In this document: in pieces, positions 47,081-58,108 of the stretch
Layout: each line of letters starts with the position of its first letter
Numbering within the stretch: the first letter of the stretch is position 1
Source of the DNA: Ilyonectria destructans
Lineage: Eukaryota > Ascomycota > Sordariomycetes > Hypocreales > Nectriaceae
Length of the DNA stretch: 64,000 nucleotides
Assembly: GCA_020740775.1 (NCBI GenBank)
Contig: JAHEWK010000007.1
Location: 2,728,001 to 2,792,000, forward strand
Direction: 5' to 3'
Position numbers and translations under genes: made by a program
The notes under the pieces: model-generated
Databases searched by the model: none
Told to the model about the DNA's origin: nothing
Seen by the model: the letters and a program-made list of their open reading frames with translations, nothing else

Positions 47081-48761
47081 CTAACACTGAGCCTGGATTG
47101 CAGTCACCCATTTGTCAAGAATTGCCTGGACTTCTTCTTTTCCGTATCGCTCGTTGTTGAAGGAGATGCAAAGAGTGAGCTCATCATTCCAAGAATGCGA
47201 GCGACAAGACCTATTGTAGCAGTATCAGTCAGCCAAATTGAACAAGTCCACGCCAGTATCTCTGCCAAGTCTGCAGACTGAACTCCAAGGGTCTTACAAT
47301 TTGGGTGTTCTCTCTTCGGTGACAAGTTGGTAGCGATCAAGCACGAGTTTCGTGTTTTCATCGCCCTCCATATCATAGACGCCATCAAACTGCTTGCTTC
47401 CAGGCGGGTCGGAGATGTAGTTCACATACAGTCTCATGTTGGATGATGTCCTGTTTATATCGGCTCTTGTGAGAACAATGGTGTAAGTAATAGTCACCAA
47501 GCTGAGTCGGACACTTACAAGACACGCTGAATGATGACCCCCGTAGCTGGTCTTCGCAGCTCATTGGCAGCCGCGACATCTTGACGCTGCGCGACGCCAG
47601 TCCATGCTCCCTGAATATGCCGAGCAACGGCCCAGAAGCGATCGCTAGCAGATGCTTCAGTTCCCTCTTGGGAGAGAATGGTAGTTGGTATCTCCATCAA
47701 CTCGGGACCTATAGCCGCGCCTACAAATTTGTTGCGCTGCCCCCACGGCTCTTTCATATTACGTGTTCGGAGGTCAAACGCGGCGAGAATCTTACACGTC
47801 TCTTCCTCGGTGGGTTTTGCCACATCGTAGAATGTAAGGGTTATCGCGGCTTGGACAACGGCAGTCAACTTAATGTCGTTTGCTCTAGCCGATGTGAGTA
47901 GACGATCAAGAAAGCCTGCGCCCTTGATCGTATGAGTGACCATGGCCGTCTCTGGTCTTGGGTTTTCGGCCGTGGGCTTCGCGAAAGGAGGTAGAGGAAG
48001 CTGACATTGTTGTTAGCCCATACTTCAGTTCTTGATATTTCACCTCCGGAATCAGTGAAGCTACCTACCTCGTTTGACATCGCCATCAATGACTTGGTGG
48101 CCTCATCCGAGATGACAGCTACATCGAGGGCTGTTGGACTGAGCCTCTCAATCTCTTCACCCCAGGAATAAGATGTCGCAGGACTCAGTTTCGTCAACCC
48201 AACCAACACCTCATTCATTATCGACCTTATCCCGGCACCGTCTGCCAGACCGTGGTGCACGTGGAGAAGCAGATCGAATTGGTTGATCCGGGACTTGCCG
48301 GACTGCAGTGGCCTTACAACCAGGTAAAGGAACGCGCAATCCCCGTCCTCGGAAGGTAGGACGGCTTCGCGACTTAATTTTGCGAGCAGTTCCCTCCAGC
48401 CGCTAGAAGACTCAACAGTTTGGACAGTACGAGCGGCCCATTTCGTGACATCAGCAGCTTCTTCAACCTTGTAAACCATTTCCTTGGCATCCTTGATCTG
48501 ACAAGCTACCATAGGATGAACCCATCGTGTATAAATGAACGCCTGCGCAATGCGTGACTGAAGATCTTCCGCGCTGAAACCAGCGGACGAATTTTCCGAA
48601 TTCTGCAGCGAGACGGTGACTCCGAGATATGGGCAGCTGTGACCAAATGCATAGTCATTGAGCATTGACAACATGAACTCTTGAGTGGCCAATGTGCGAG
48701 AGTATGACCTAGGCGATGCTGTGGACTCGGTCCATGGGTGGAATACAGGACGAGTCGTCAT
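47081..48761 (-). CDS. condensation-type acyltransferase (HHxxxDG family)
   Basis: Cytosolic acyl-CoA-dependent O-acyltransferase of 485 aa. Exons (minus): 48761-48069, 48000-47519, 47450-47298, 47210-47081. The catalytic motif is HHGLADG in LLLHVHHGLADGAGIRSIMNE, at about residue 175. Other fold marks are TRWVHPMVACQIKD, LTAVVQAAITLTF and the C-terminal SWNDELTLCISFNNERYGKEEVQAILDKWV, equivalent to the second strand-helix pair of the family. The last exon is found only by following introns 47451-47518 and 47211-47297. Fungal relatives acylate secondary metabolites. It lies in tandem behind an O-methyltransferase, 352 bp between them, both on the minus strand, which suggests a shared tailoring pathway. 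The acceptor is unknown. Confidence 0.87.
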
Positions 48762-49113
48762 TTTGACGTCGTTAAAGTGTGGTTATGATTTTCGTCTGTG
48801 TATTTTGTGTATGTGGTCTGGTATGTGTGCGGCGCTGTGGATTAGGCTATATATGAGGTGTTAGATGGTCATAATGTAAGCCTACGGACTACGGAACTTA
48901 TTAGAGCCGTTAGTGGAGCCGTGAAAAACGAATGAGATGAATCATTCAGCATGTTACGGTCAACGTTGAAGTGTAAATCGGGTAAGCGGCATTGAAATCC
49001 ACCGATCACAGGGGTTCATGTGTTGAGGCACCGGAATTCGGCAAATTATTCCCGGGGGGTCTTGTTTTCGTATTTCTACATTAATGCCAGCTTCATTGTA
49101 ACTTCTCCACACA
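48762..49113. promoter_or_regulatory. acyltransferase promoter
   Basis: 352 bp. Minus-strand TATATAGCC-like sequence at about 48847-48853 lies about 90 bp upstream of the start. One AGTCCGT word (minus strand, 48884-48890) matches the half-site of the elements upstream of the O-methyltransferase; a single copy may be chance. Confidence 0.4.
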
Positions 49114-50533
49114 CTATAAAGCAAGTTTGAGACTTAGCAAGGTCATATTATACATAGACCCTCGTGGACTCCACTTCTCGTCAATCTGAAGCCTTGAATC
49201 TACGGAGCTGAAGAGCCTGTTCCAATCTTCCAAACTGCGCTCTTTGGCCCCCAGGCCTACTAACATGTCTAGATCCATGGCCCTGTGTTTGACATATTAG
49301 TACTGTTTGCTTTCATTTGCGAAGAGATCCGGGGATATTCTCATACCGTTGCACCTTGGCTCGAACTAATGGCGCCTGTTCCGTCCACTCGAGTAGAACA
49401 TCAACGATTATGATGCGGGTGTTAGGTTTCATTTTGGGGATCAGATTTTGGATGATTGCAGCGCAGTTCGCATCGGACCAGTCATGGAGAATATACCGTA
49501 GTAAATAGACATCGGCTTCGATAGGCTGTGGCTCAAAAAAGCTGTGGGCGAGAAACTTCACTTGCTTCTTAACACGTGCTGGAATTTCCGACTCTGGCGC
49601 TTGCTGGAATTTTGGCTCATTTTGGCTGACAACTTCAGGCAAGTCCTCGATCACAAAGTTCAGGTGGGGGTACTCCTTCGCGAGGACGATGGAGTTGTGG
49701 CCAGTCGAGCCGCCAATCTAAAGCGAATTGATCAGTACACGAGTATTGAAATGAATTCGGGTTCGTACATCGACAATCGTAGCACCCGGAGGAAGATCTC
49801 TCCAGATATCTGCCTTCACAATGCCCTCACCCATGACCACTTCCTGCAGTGAAGACATGACAACGTGGAAGTCCTCTAGCTTGGCTTTATCCTTGGCAAT
49901 CCAGTCAAAATAGGCGATGTCCTCGTCAGTTCGGAGTGCAATCTGAACGGTGCCTTTTGCGTCAGTCTCATCACCCCCAAACTCGGGGTGATTCTTGATT
50001 GCCTGTGGTAAGGCGAATGCGGTATCGAGGTCAAGATCATTGAAAAACACCTCACGGCGATACGAGCCGTGGTTACGAAGTTGAAGGGCTGACTGTGCTG
50101 TATGTGCAACGCGACCCGGCTCGGACTCGCGAAAGACACGGATCGTGGTGGCGTAGCGAATAAGACGCTTCGTGAGGTCCAAGTTTAAGCCAGTCTTCTT
50201 GGAGACCTCCTCGAAGCTTGCGGTACCTTCCAGCGGGACCGCTGCGTAGACATTGTAGTCGGCGAGGAGTTTAGTGACGATAACATCCCACTTCGTCGCC
50301 GTAGCGCGCGTAAGCACCATTTCCATCGGGCCGAGTGCCAGCTGATACATATCATTGCTAGCCTGCGCCAGTGCAATTCTAGCGGGTTCTATGTCGCCGT
50401 CCGCCAATTCCCAAGACTCGGGAGCATCTGGTGAGAAGGATGGCGGTTTCAGCTTGTTGGACTCGACATAGTTGTCCAGAATGATGGCATTCCGAAGGAC
50501 ACGGATCGCTAGCTCCGTCAATGGACCACTCAT
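49114..50533 (-). CDS. SAM-dependent O-methyltransferase (plant COMT type)
   Basis: 434 aa. Exons (minus): 50533-49769, 49717-49347, 49282-49114. An N-terminal winged-helix dimerisation region (FEEVSKKTGLNLDLTKRLIRYATTIRVF) is followed by the SAM-binding motif IVDIGGSTGHNSIVLAKEYPHLNFVIEDL, created across the first intron. The catalytic-base region is DVYLLRYILHDWSDANC, and a C-terminal LDMLVGLGAKERSLEDW closes the fold. Fungal members methylate phenolic hydroxyls of polyketides and other metabolites. The start at 50533 (MSGPLTELAIRVLRN) fits the family. Three 24-bp inverted-repeat elements stand 186-297 bp upstream, and a minus-strand TATAAAT at about 50664-50671 is a plausible TATA box. Confidence 0.92.
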
Positions 50534-50718
50534 TATTGAGAAAGGGCGAGAATAGAGATGGTATATGGAGATTTGTAAAAAGTTAATCGAAGCTTTGCTA
50601 ATTACTCGCAGGCAAGGGGATCGGTGACTAGAAATACCTCTCGCGCTTGAGTGGCACTTACGCATTTATATGTGATAGTTTTTAATAGGAGCAGGAAATC
50701 CCAGAAAGACTTTTTTGT

Positions 50719-50830
50719 AGTCCGTTAATCGCTAATTGAACTCTCGGAAAAGCTATTTGTAGTCCGTTACTTGCTGATTGGACTGTCTCTCGGGAATGTT
50801 ATCCATAGTCCGTTAATTACTAATTGGACT
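50719..50830. promoter_or_regulatory. three 24-bp inverted-repeat elements upstream of the O-methyltransferase
   Basis: Units at 50719-50742, 50761-50784 and 50807-50830 are each exactly 24 bp. They begin AGTCCGTTA and end AATTGGACT, AATTGAACT or GATTGGACT, so AGTCC faces GGACT with a 14-bp gap. Start-to-start spacing is 42 and 46 bp, about four helical turns. Flanking bases (CTCTCGG after units 1 and 2) are also partly repeated. They could be operators for a dimeric regulator or remains of a decaying tandem repeat. Confidence 0.6.
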
Positions 50831-51179
50831 GTTTGGATTATCCGACCGACGGAATATCGGCCGAGGTGTCCGATGAGGCGGCGTGAGTTCAACCCAGGTC
50901 GAGTAGTGTATGTCATATTGTTTGAACGTTCCTACTGATGTACATGCACACTGCCAGAACTAGATGTTTCCCTCCCACAGCAAGCACATTGACCGTTCAG
51001 GTCTATAAAGCTGCTACACGTTTGAGATGTTTGCCAATCAATTCATAGGGTAAAGGTTAATAGACATGGGGGTATAGAGGTTAAAGAAATTTGAACTAAA
51101 GAATCTAACAGACTGAATAGTACATTTAGGAAACTAAAAGCCAAAGAGTAAGTATGATAAAACACTACTAGAGCTGGAG
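50831..51179. other. intergenic
   Basis: About 350 bp upstream of the TPR remnant. No feature is seen. Confidence 0.4.
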
Positions 51180-51524
51180 GTGCAATTCATAGAGACTTGC
51201 AAGATGAAACTAGGACCTGATCATCTGTATACGCTGACCAACACGACCAATCCTGCATCAACATATAAAAAACAGGGCCGATGGAAGGAGGCAGAGAAGC
51301 TAGAGATACAAGTGGTGGAGACTCGCAAGATAAAGTTAGGACCTAATCATCCTTCTACTCTGAATAGCATGGCCAATCTGGCTGTCCCTTGGGAATGGCA
51401 AGGCCGAGATGATGGCACCTTAGCGTTGACGGAGACCTGTGCTGGGGCTCGACATCAGGTTCTAGGCGCTACGCATCCGGATACTACCGCATCTGTATCT
51501 GCTGCAGAAGGGTGGAGGAATTAG
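51180..51524 (+). pseudogene. kinesin-light-chain-type TPR repeat remnant
   Basis: An open frame of 114 codons without a true start carries at least two copies of the TPR unit known from fungal NB-ARC/NACHT-TPR proteins: ETCKMKLGPDHLYTLTNTTN then STYKKQGRWKEAEKLE, and ETRKIKLGPNHPSTLNSMAN then a decayed WEWQG. It ends near GATHPDTTAS. Nothing upstream encodes a nucleotide-binding domain, so this is a fragment of a dead NLR-like gene or of a repeat carrying one. Confidence 0.7.
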
Positions 51525-51539
51525 AATGTAATCCATATT

Positions 51540-51935
51540 AATCTAACTTCTATCTGCTCCCTCAAGATAAGCAAGTTATCGGTATAAGATTAAAAAAAAT
51601 ACAGTTTTATTTATAATTTAAGTATTTTCTACCTAATACTACTATAATAACTAAATATTAAGCTTTTTAACTTAAAAAAGTAAAATCTATATAAATATAT
51701 AAGCTATTAGCTTAAGAAGCTAAATTCTAATTCTTTCCCTTTTTTATATATCTCTTATATTAAAAAGCTATTATACTAATAATTAGAATTCTAATTAGTC
51801 CAGCTGATACTATAAGTCTAGCTGCAGTATAATATATAGTAATTTAAATAATAGATATTTTAATTTATATTTTCAGTTAATATATAAGTATCCTTAATAT
51901 ACTAAAGTAAGTCTAATACTTTAAGAATCCAGCTG
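51540..51935. repeat. extremely AT-rich decayed block
   Basis: About 400 bp made almost entirely of A and T, rich in TA steps (TTAATATA, CTAATATTA, AAGCTATTA) and nearly free of CG. This composition, abutting ordinary-GC sequence on both sides, is what repeat-induced point mutation or long transposon decay leaves behind. No parent element can be named. Confidence 0.65.
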
Positions 51936-52219
51936 AAGCTGAGGCCTAATTGGCCTAGCTTAGCAATAGAGATCGGGTTAACCTAGTGCAGCTAGATTGC
52001 CAGGCCGTCTCTATAGCGGCTGGAGATAAAAATCTGAAGATTTTCTGCAGATAATAATAGAGCAGGCTTAACGCCCTCCGAGATACAGTCGCAAGTAATG
52101 CAACTACGGAAACAGACGAGGAAGAGCTAGAAAAGCTAGGCCGGAACAGGGCGTGGCTATTAGAGCTGCTGGGGCTGCTGGAGGAGGCTCGGCGTGAGGA
52201 GGCTCGGCGTCAGGCATGA
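51936..52219 (+). pseudogene. 3' coding remnant next to the AT-rich block
   Basis: The end of a frame at about 52111-52219 reads EEELEKLGRNRAWLLELLGLL, then EEARREEARRQA and a stop, and includes a 15-bp tandem duplication (GAGGAGGCTCGGCGT). It follows the AT-rich block directly and may be the less mutated tail of the same element. The family is not recognised. Confidence 0.35.
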
Positions 52220-52267
52220 GTCATCCGGGGGCGGACGGTTTGGTCGAAGGTTGACAGGCGAAGGTTT

Positions 52268-52285
52268 GGGGGGGGGGGGGGGGGG
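52268..52285 (+). repeat. poly-G run, 18 nt
   Basis: Uninterrupted run of 18 G. Its exact length is unreliable in most sequencing chemistries, and it may form G-quadruplex structure. Confidence 0.9.
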
Positions 52286-54992
52286 CGGTCATTATACATC
52301 AAGGTTATCTTACTTCAATTCACTTCGTTGAGCAACACAATGGTAATCCATATTAATACAATAATTCTCTTATCTATGAAGCTTAGAACAAAAAGCCTCC
52401 AGCCTCGAGCTAACATTCGAGTGCACAGCTCCAAAGACGCGGCATTTCAACACAATATGCCCGTCAACACTTTTGAAATGGAGATAGATACCACCAGGGT
52501 ACATCGCCTATTTGTTCTAAGCAGCCACTGCTTTATAACACCTTAGATTTGCGTATCATCCGCAAAAAAGTCCGTATCCTGAGTTCCCAATCTTGATTGC
52601 TGCCGCAGTCGTTCCAGTGTAGCTATTACACTAATTATCGCTTGAGACTGACGATGTCAATGTTTAAGATCTAAAACTTGTTGAGAGAGAATTCTGTGAG
52701 ACGTACCTTAATGGGTCTTGCACCAAAGCGTCTTGTAGTGTCTGCTCAACCAGCATGAGCCGCCATAATCATCGCAGCAGGACTACCCAGGCAATGGGGC
52801 CTGAGCCTGGGAGGCGCTTTGGATGTCGCAAAGCGCACTCCAATTGTCCCATTTGGTCCAGGTGACCGCGGTTTCATCGCCAGCCTCGTTTCTCCCAAGT
52901 CGGTTGGGCTGGGTAGAGTCTGATCAGCAATCTGTCCAGTGACAAGCTCGTTCCGTCCCGTCAACGAACTTCGTGCAGTCCGAAACGACACCTGGTACAA
53001 GGACCGAGGCAACAGAAATGAGGTTGATGAAATGCATTTTTATCAAGGGTAGAGTTGATGAATTTGGAGTGAGTATGAGCTGTCTGAAGTCTGCAGAGTT
53101 GATAATGAGAAGGATGGAAGAATGTGATTATAGGGAGGGTACTGTCTGAACTTATACTTTCGAGAACTGGATATTTGACACTGTCGCCACCAGAAAGATG
53201 ATAGATGAGAGGAAAATAGTCCCGCCGAAACGCCCATACTAAGCGCTGCTGCAAAAACGATAAACAGGAAGACGAAATCTTAGCTGAGACACTAATACGG
53301 GCTGTGGCTGTGAAATCAAGGAACGGGAAGAAGGTAGCGTAACTAAGACATGAATAGTACGACATACCACCGCCTAAAAACAAGACACAAACACCATGTA
53401 CTAGGGAAAAGATCGCTGTGCTGAGACAATGATGTCGCAGAGCTCGCCCCTCTTGGTGAGTGTCGCAGACCATTTTTAATAAGGTTTCAGTTATACGCTT
53501 TCGAAAGTATTAATGACTCTGGGAAGGTAGTATGTAGGCCATGAGAGGACTGTAATTGGTCCTCGATAGAGTAGGAGAAACGGCCAGAGTTATAAAAAGC
53601 ACACCCAAGCCCACCTATCAATAAAGGTAGGGCCGAAAGAAATAACCCGCGGGAAGCCACGAATCACGGCAGGAAAGCCACTAGCAAGACCACAAAGCAA
53701 TGTAGCTTGTCTTGCATCGAGCAACAGAGACGACTGAGGTTACGAGGAGCCCGTAAGGGTCATTCGGGTGGCCTGTCAATGACGTAGAGTCGAACAGAGT
53801 CTTCCGAGGGTCACGGAGTACGACAGTTATTTCTGATTCAGAAGAAGTATCGATCGACACGCCACGATATTGTTGACTCGGCCAAAAGCACTCAGCCACT
53901 CAGTTCGCGACACGTTCCCTGGGCTGTGCCAACTGTTGACTCTTCGTACTTTTGCAAAACGATCGGTACTCTAGAGAAGGTAGCATGCATTTGCCGTGTC
54001 CCATAATCCATAGGCTCGAAGTTGCGAAAACGGACATTTCCTGGCGTTGCGCATATAACTACCCTACATCTCATCAGCGCAACGGCGTTGGGTCATTTAT
54101 CAAAGAAATTGGCCTCGATAGGATATATCATCAACAGTTTTGACTGAGGAGGCATATGCAAAGTTCAGTTTGCTAGAAGAATTACTGCAATGACAAAACA
54201 TAATATTGCAGCCATATTATGAGTGATAGTCTGCAAAATCTCAAGTCCGACAATACACCCTTGTCGTCAGCTCATCAACGTCAAGAGCCACTCCTCTCTT
54301 GAGTACCTTAACATAGTAACGCGCATATTCAACTTGCGATAAACTCCAGTCTAAGCCATCTTACCGTTACATCTATACGAACTTTGTGCTCCTTCTTAAC
54401 TTTATTCATCATCCATTCATCGCGATTAATAATTCACCAGGAAGAAATCCTCCGCCGAAGCCTTATCGATGGAGTGAGGTAAGCGCTAAGAGGGACATGT
54501 AAGCGCTAAGGCAATGTAGGTTAGGCAACTGATGCACGATTCCTTTAATCCTACCCAGCACGGACACAAGGTAGAATTATTATTAATTCGAGATGTCGGT
54601 GCTTTCTTTGAACTCGTTGAAGAATTGTCTTGGATGAGACGAATTTCGATACAACTGAGTAGGCATTCCAACCTGTTTTCTGGCGCCAGCAATTACTTTG
54701 CTCATGGATCAAGTCATTGGGAATAACAGAGGCCATCTACAAGGATGTTTATGCAGGGGTATCAGCTTCGCTAAATTTAGGCGATGCTAGCCAATGCTAG
54801 GTAGCCAGTCAGCCGATCCCCCTCCTCTTGCTGCACCTCTGGTTTTGTATCTGTGGCTGTGTCACATAGTTTTCAGTGAGTGGTTGCATATAATGGCTGC
54901 CCTGCGCCATTTTAGCCACCGTCTCTTGAGTACTGAATCTCTCATTTCATGAAGTTGCCTCCGAATTGTCGTCGCATTTACATCTAGTAGAG
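52286..54992. other. long gene-poor region
   Basis: About 2.7 kb with one doubtful small peptide frame (52924-53037, minus). Other open frames (52328-52546, 52961-53473 minus, 53681-53899 minus, 54486-54736) have no motif. Nothing else is supported. Confidence 0.45.
52924..53037 (-). CDS. possible small secreted cysteine-containing peptide (doubtful)
   Basis: 37 codons: a signal-peptide-like start (MHFINLISVASVLVPGVVS) followed by DCTKFVDGTERACHWTDC with three Cys, then TGA. The upstream sequence (AACTCTACCCTTGATAAAA before the ATG) looks like the CA-rich leader of highly expressed fungal genes. Past the stop the same frame stays open for 48 codons with Trp and Cys residues until a TAG, so the peptide could be the head of a longer, now broken, secreted protein. 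A splice that skips the first stop was sought and not found. Confidence 0.3.
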   Translation of the reverse strand: MHFINLISVASVLVPGVVSDCTKFVDGTERACHWTDC

Positions 54993-56604
54993 ATGCATAC
55001 TTCGTGGTTTTCATACTCAATCACAAAGCCGTACCCGTTCCGATGGTTCACCCCGGTAACGATAGCGGGTTGCGTCGTTTTGACTGTCATCTTTTCGCTG
55101 GTCAATCTGGCTTCCAATGGCTTCTACATGAAAACCATTTACACTGATGATCCCAATGGCACTATGGCATCAGAGACTTAGTACGCAGACAATTTTACCT
55201 ACGGAGACGGAAATCGACTGACAGATTTGTCCAGCTGGTATATGAAGGAGCCGTTCAACTGGGAGGATGATGTGGCTGTGAAATGTCAACCAAAAATCTT
55301 ATCAGTCGGAGATCGCTTCTTTACCTCTAATCTGGGCCTCCAATATGAGATCAAATCCATCACGCGCTCAAGAGATGGCTCCACAAGACCGACTTCCCTC
55401 CCTTCTGTCCCTTACTTGAATAACACACTCGAGGATTGCTACCTAACCCAATCGGTACTCAACTTGCAAAAAGCGGACAGTGCTATAAGGGCTACGTGGT
55501 GGCTCTCATGGATAACTTCAACTGCAGTAGCTACCGCATTCTGTACTATCATGTCTGAACAGGGAGCTGTCAATCTGACTCTTGGCGTCCAATATCCCGG
55601 AGAAACTGATCATATCTATGATTATGTTATCGAAGACAACTACACCACACATGCTAGCACATGGTGGGGAACGAGGTTGACCAATGCCTATCTTGCAGGC
55701 GTTTTAGCCACCATGTCCCAGATTGTCTACTCCGAGGACAGTTATCTAGCGCATGGAGCCATCACATACACTAGGAATCAAACTCAAAATAAGTAAGTGC
55801 TGTCTTCCGCCATGTCCTCATTACGAGCGCACTTCTTAATACTAACACTGTGAAGCATTCGTTCCTCCGAATTTTTCGAAGTGACCAAGTGGTTTATTAC
55901 ATCAGATGGCTTTATCGATCAGTCAGAGGTGCGTTCTCATTAGTCCCTATTCTAGGAAGTGTCGAGGACTTCATGGAACAATCTCATTAATATCCTTCCT
56001 CTAGGGTGCGGTTGATTCAGCTATCACCGAAGGGCTTCATCACGCTAGACTCTTGCACTCTCTTGTCTCGATGGATTTGGGTAGTTGCGAGGCGCCGAAC
56101 ATCCTACTGGACAACAAGAGCCTCCGTTATGCCATCTCAGCGCCAGACGATGACAATCGACAGAAAGGAGGAGTTCTATACGGCGAAGCATCAGACATGG
56201 GTGCGCCCCAGCGCTTCACCAGCATTCCCGCTCCTACCCGTGACGCCAACTTGACACTTCTCAACGAGACATACAGCGAATTCACGCCACTTATGGGAGA
56301 CCTCGACTGCAATAATGTCACTATTGTCTCTCAGTACCTTTGCCAAGTTCCGCAAAAGAAGAGCAACGGGACTATGCTGCTGGCAATAGTACTGGCAGAC
56401 TTGGTCTTCCTGCAGGCAGCGTGGAAGCTCCTAAATCTTATTGCTGAAGGCATGCTACCTAAGAAAGACCCTCTTGTCAATATTTGCGAAGGTTGTTCCG
56501 GTACACTCTATCAGGAACTCCGGTCAGGGAACATCAACAGAGATGTGGTGGATAAAAGAGTCAGTGGCACGGATGAAAGTATGGTAACACTAATAAGTAA
56601 GTAA
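54993..56604 (+). CDS. fungal multi-domain membrane protein of unknown function
   Basis: About 472 aa if it ends at 56604. Exons: 54993-55180, 55235-55792, 55856-55928, 56005-56604. The N-terminus YPFRWFTPVTIAGCVVLTVIFSLVNLASNGFYMKTIY is a cytoplasmic anchor plus one transmembrane helix, well known in a Pezizomycotina family of uncharacterised proteins. A large lumenal/extracellular part follows with conserved features (PFNWEDDVAVKCQPKILSVGDRFFTSNLGLQYEI, SWWLSWITSTAVATAFC-like helix, many N-x-S/T sites). A second hydrophobic helix (GTMLLAIVLADLVFLQAAWKLLNLIAEG) lies near the end. The first intron is needed to remove an in-frame TAG at 55179-55181; its TCCAG acceptor gives SETYWYMKEPFNW. The 3' end is uncertain (see finding). 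Confidence 0.75.
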
Positions 56605-57092
56605 CCATAAATACACAATGGAAATTAGGGAGTCAAGGTCAGAGGTGGGTAATTGAGAGCCAGCAAAGGTGCCGTCCAAGATGATACTTGTCGTTCAATA
56701 TCTTCATGTGGGGAGCTCTCTGTTTCCTTGCCGTATTTTGTTGCTCTCTGAGTTTCATTTCTAGTCTGGAGTTTTCGAGGTTGGAACCGATTTGGCATTC
56801 CCGCTCTTTACGTCCGTATTCTCCATGCGTGAGCAACAGCAATTTCAGATCTCAGTCCAATACGCCCTAGCTGGAATCGTAGTCGCTGGAGGCTGTTCTT
56901 GTGTGAGTCAGAAGTAGTCCCCTTCAGAACTGAATTATCCAAGGTAGTGTTTGCTGCCACTATGATTCATTGCCCAACCGCTCGAGGTATTCGAATCCAC
57001 GCGGTACTCGATTGGAAACTATACTGCTGTCGCAAGGCATAAAAATGTAAGATTTGTGACCTTCCTCAGCGTTCCACTCTATCGCCGCCTGC
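56605..57092. other. 3' flank with hydrophobic open pieces
   Basis: Plus-strand pieces at 56638-56870 encode SQRWVIESQQRCRPR, a TGA, then YLSFNIFMWGALCFLAVFCCSLSFISSLEF, and in another frame MREQQQFQISVQYALAGIVV. They may be decayed or alternatively spliced last exons of the membrane protein. No separate gene is called. Confidence 0.4.
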
Positions 57093-58108
57093 TCATTTCT
57101 CTTGGGAGAATTTCTCCAAAACCCACTGAACTTCGGCAGCTATAGCCTCAGGCTCCTCCAGAATAACCAGGTGGCCAGGCTTCTCCAACTGCACAAACCG
57201 AGAAACTGAAGACAAGTTCAGTTGCTCTCGCTGCAATGTCTTCTCCTTCTCTTCCATTCCCTCAATCATCTTTGAAACTATGGCTCGCTGCTCCTCAGTC
57301 CCGTTTCCGGCTGCTACCCCAGCGTCGTACACCTGCTGATATTCCCGAGCGGCGTTGCCCTTGATAACACTGATCGGCTTACTGCCGAGAATCTGCCTTT
57401 CAAATTGCTTCTTTTCGCCCAGTGTCTTTTCAGTCAACGGCCAAGCGAAAGTTTCGACGGCTGTCTGCGGGCCATTCTCTGCGATTTCTTGAAGCTGGGT
57501 CTGTGTTGGAGAATGGTTAGTTGGATGTACTCCTCATGTAGAATGAATCAGCATACCCGCCACTCCACTGGCGTCAATCGATGTCGGTCCTTAACTCCTA
57601 CAACCTCAAAAAAGTCCAGCCCTCTCAAGAACGCCATTGTGTTCGGCGCATCAATTGGACGTAGCTCGGTTGTCCTCTCCTGCACACATTCAATCATAAC
57701 CATGCCAACCACATCATCCTTCCTCCGCTCGAGAAACTCCCGAGCGACGATTCCACCCCACGACATGGGCACCAAGATAAATGGTCCATCTACACCCGCC
57801 TTTTGCAAGAGTTTGTCGAGATCTTCGGCGGCCTTCTCGGCGTAGACGCGAGGCTCGTATTGGTTGGCAGAGGGGTTGATTTCGGATTTGCCAAGACCAG
57901 CTCGATCATGAGTATAAACACGGACGAATGGGGTCAGGTACCGAGTCACGAGCGGCCATGAGACTGATGAACCACCCAGGCCAGATTCAAGAATCACTAC
58001 CGGCTGGCCCGGGATCCGATCGGGACCGTCAGCTCGTAGAAAGAGATCATGTCCGTCAATAGAAATAAGGCCCTGCTGGTCACCGTTGAGCCAGTCTTGA
58101 GAAATCAT
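57093..58108 (-). CDS. alpha/beta hydrolase fold protein
   Basis: 319 aa from the ATG at 58108. Exons (minus): 58108-57557 and 57500-57093. Fold marks: ISIDGHDLFLRADGPD, the oxyanion strand PVVILESGLGGSSVSW, VYTHDRAGLGKSE, the nucleophile elbow FILVPMSWGGIVAREFL (P-M-S-W-G in place of the usual G-x-S-x-G) and the C-terminal His in KPGHLVILEEPEAI. The open frame extends 108 codons further upstream to 58432, but that part is Pro/Cys-rich and unlike the family, so the shorter start is preferred. No signal peptide is present. The substrate is unknown. Confidence 0.85.

Noticed and set aside
53681..54143. Several 60-70 codon frames on both strands
   Set aside because: No motif, no leader context and mutual overlap.
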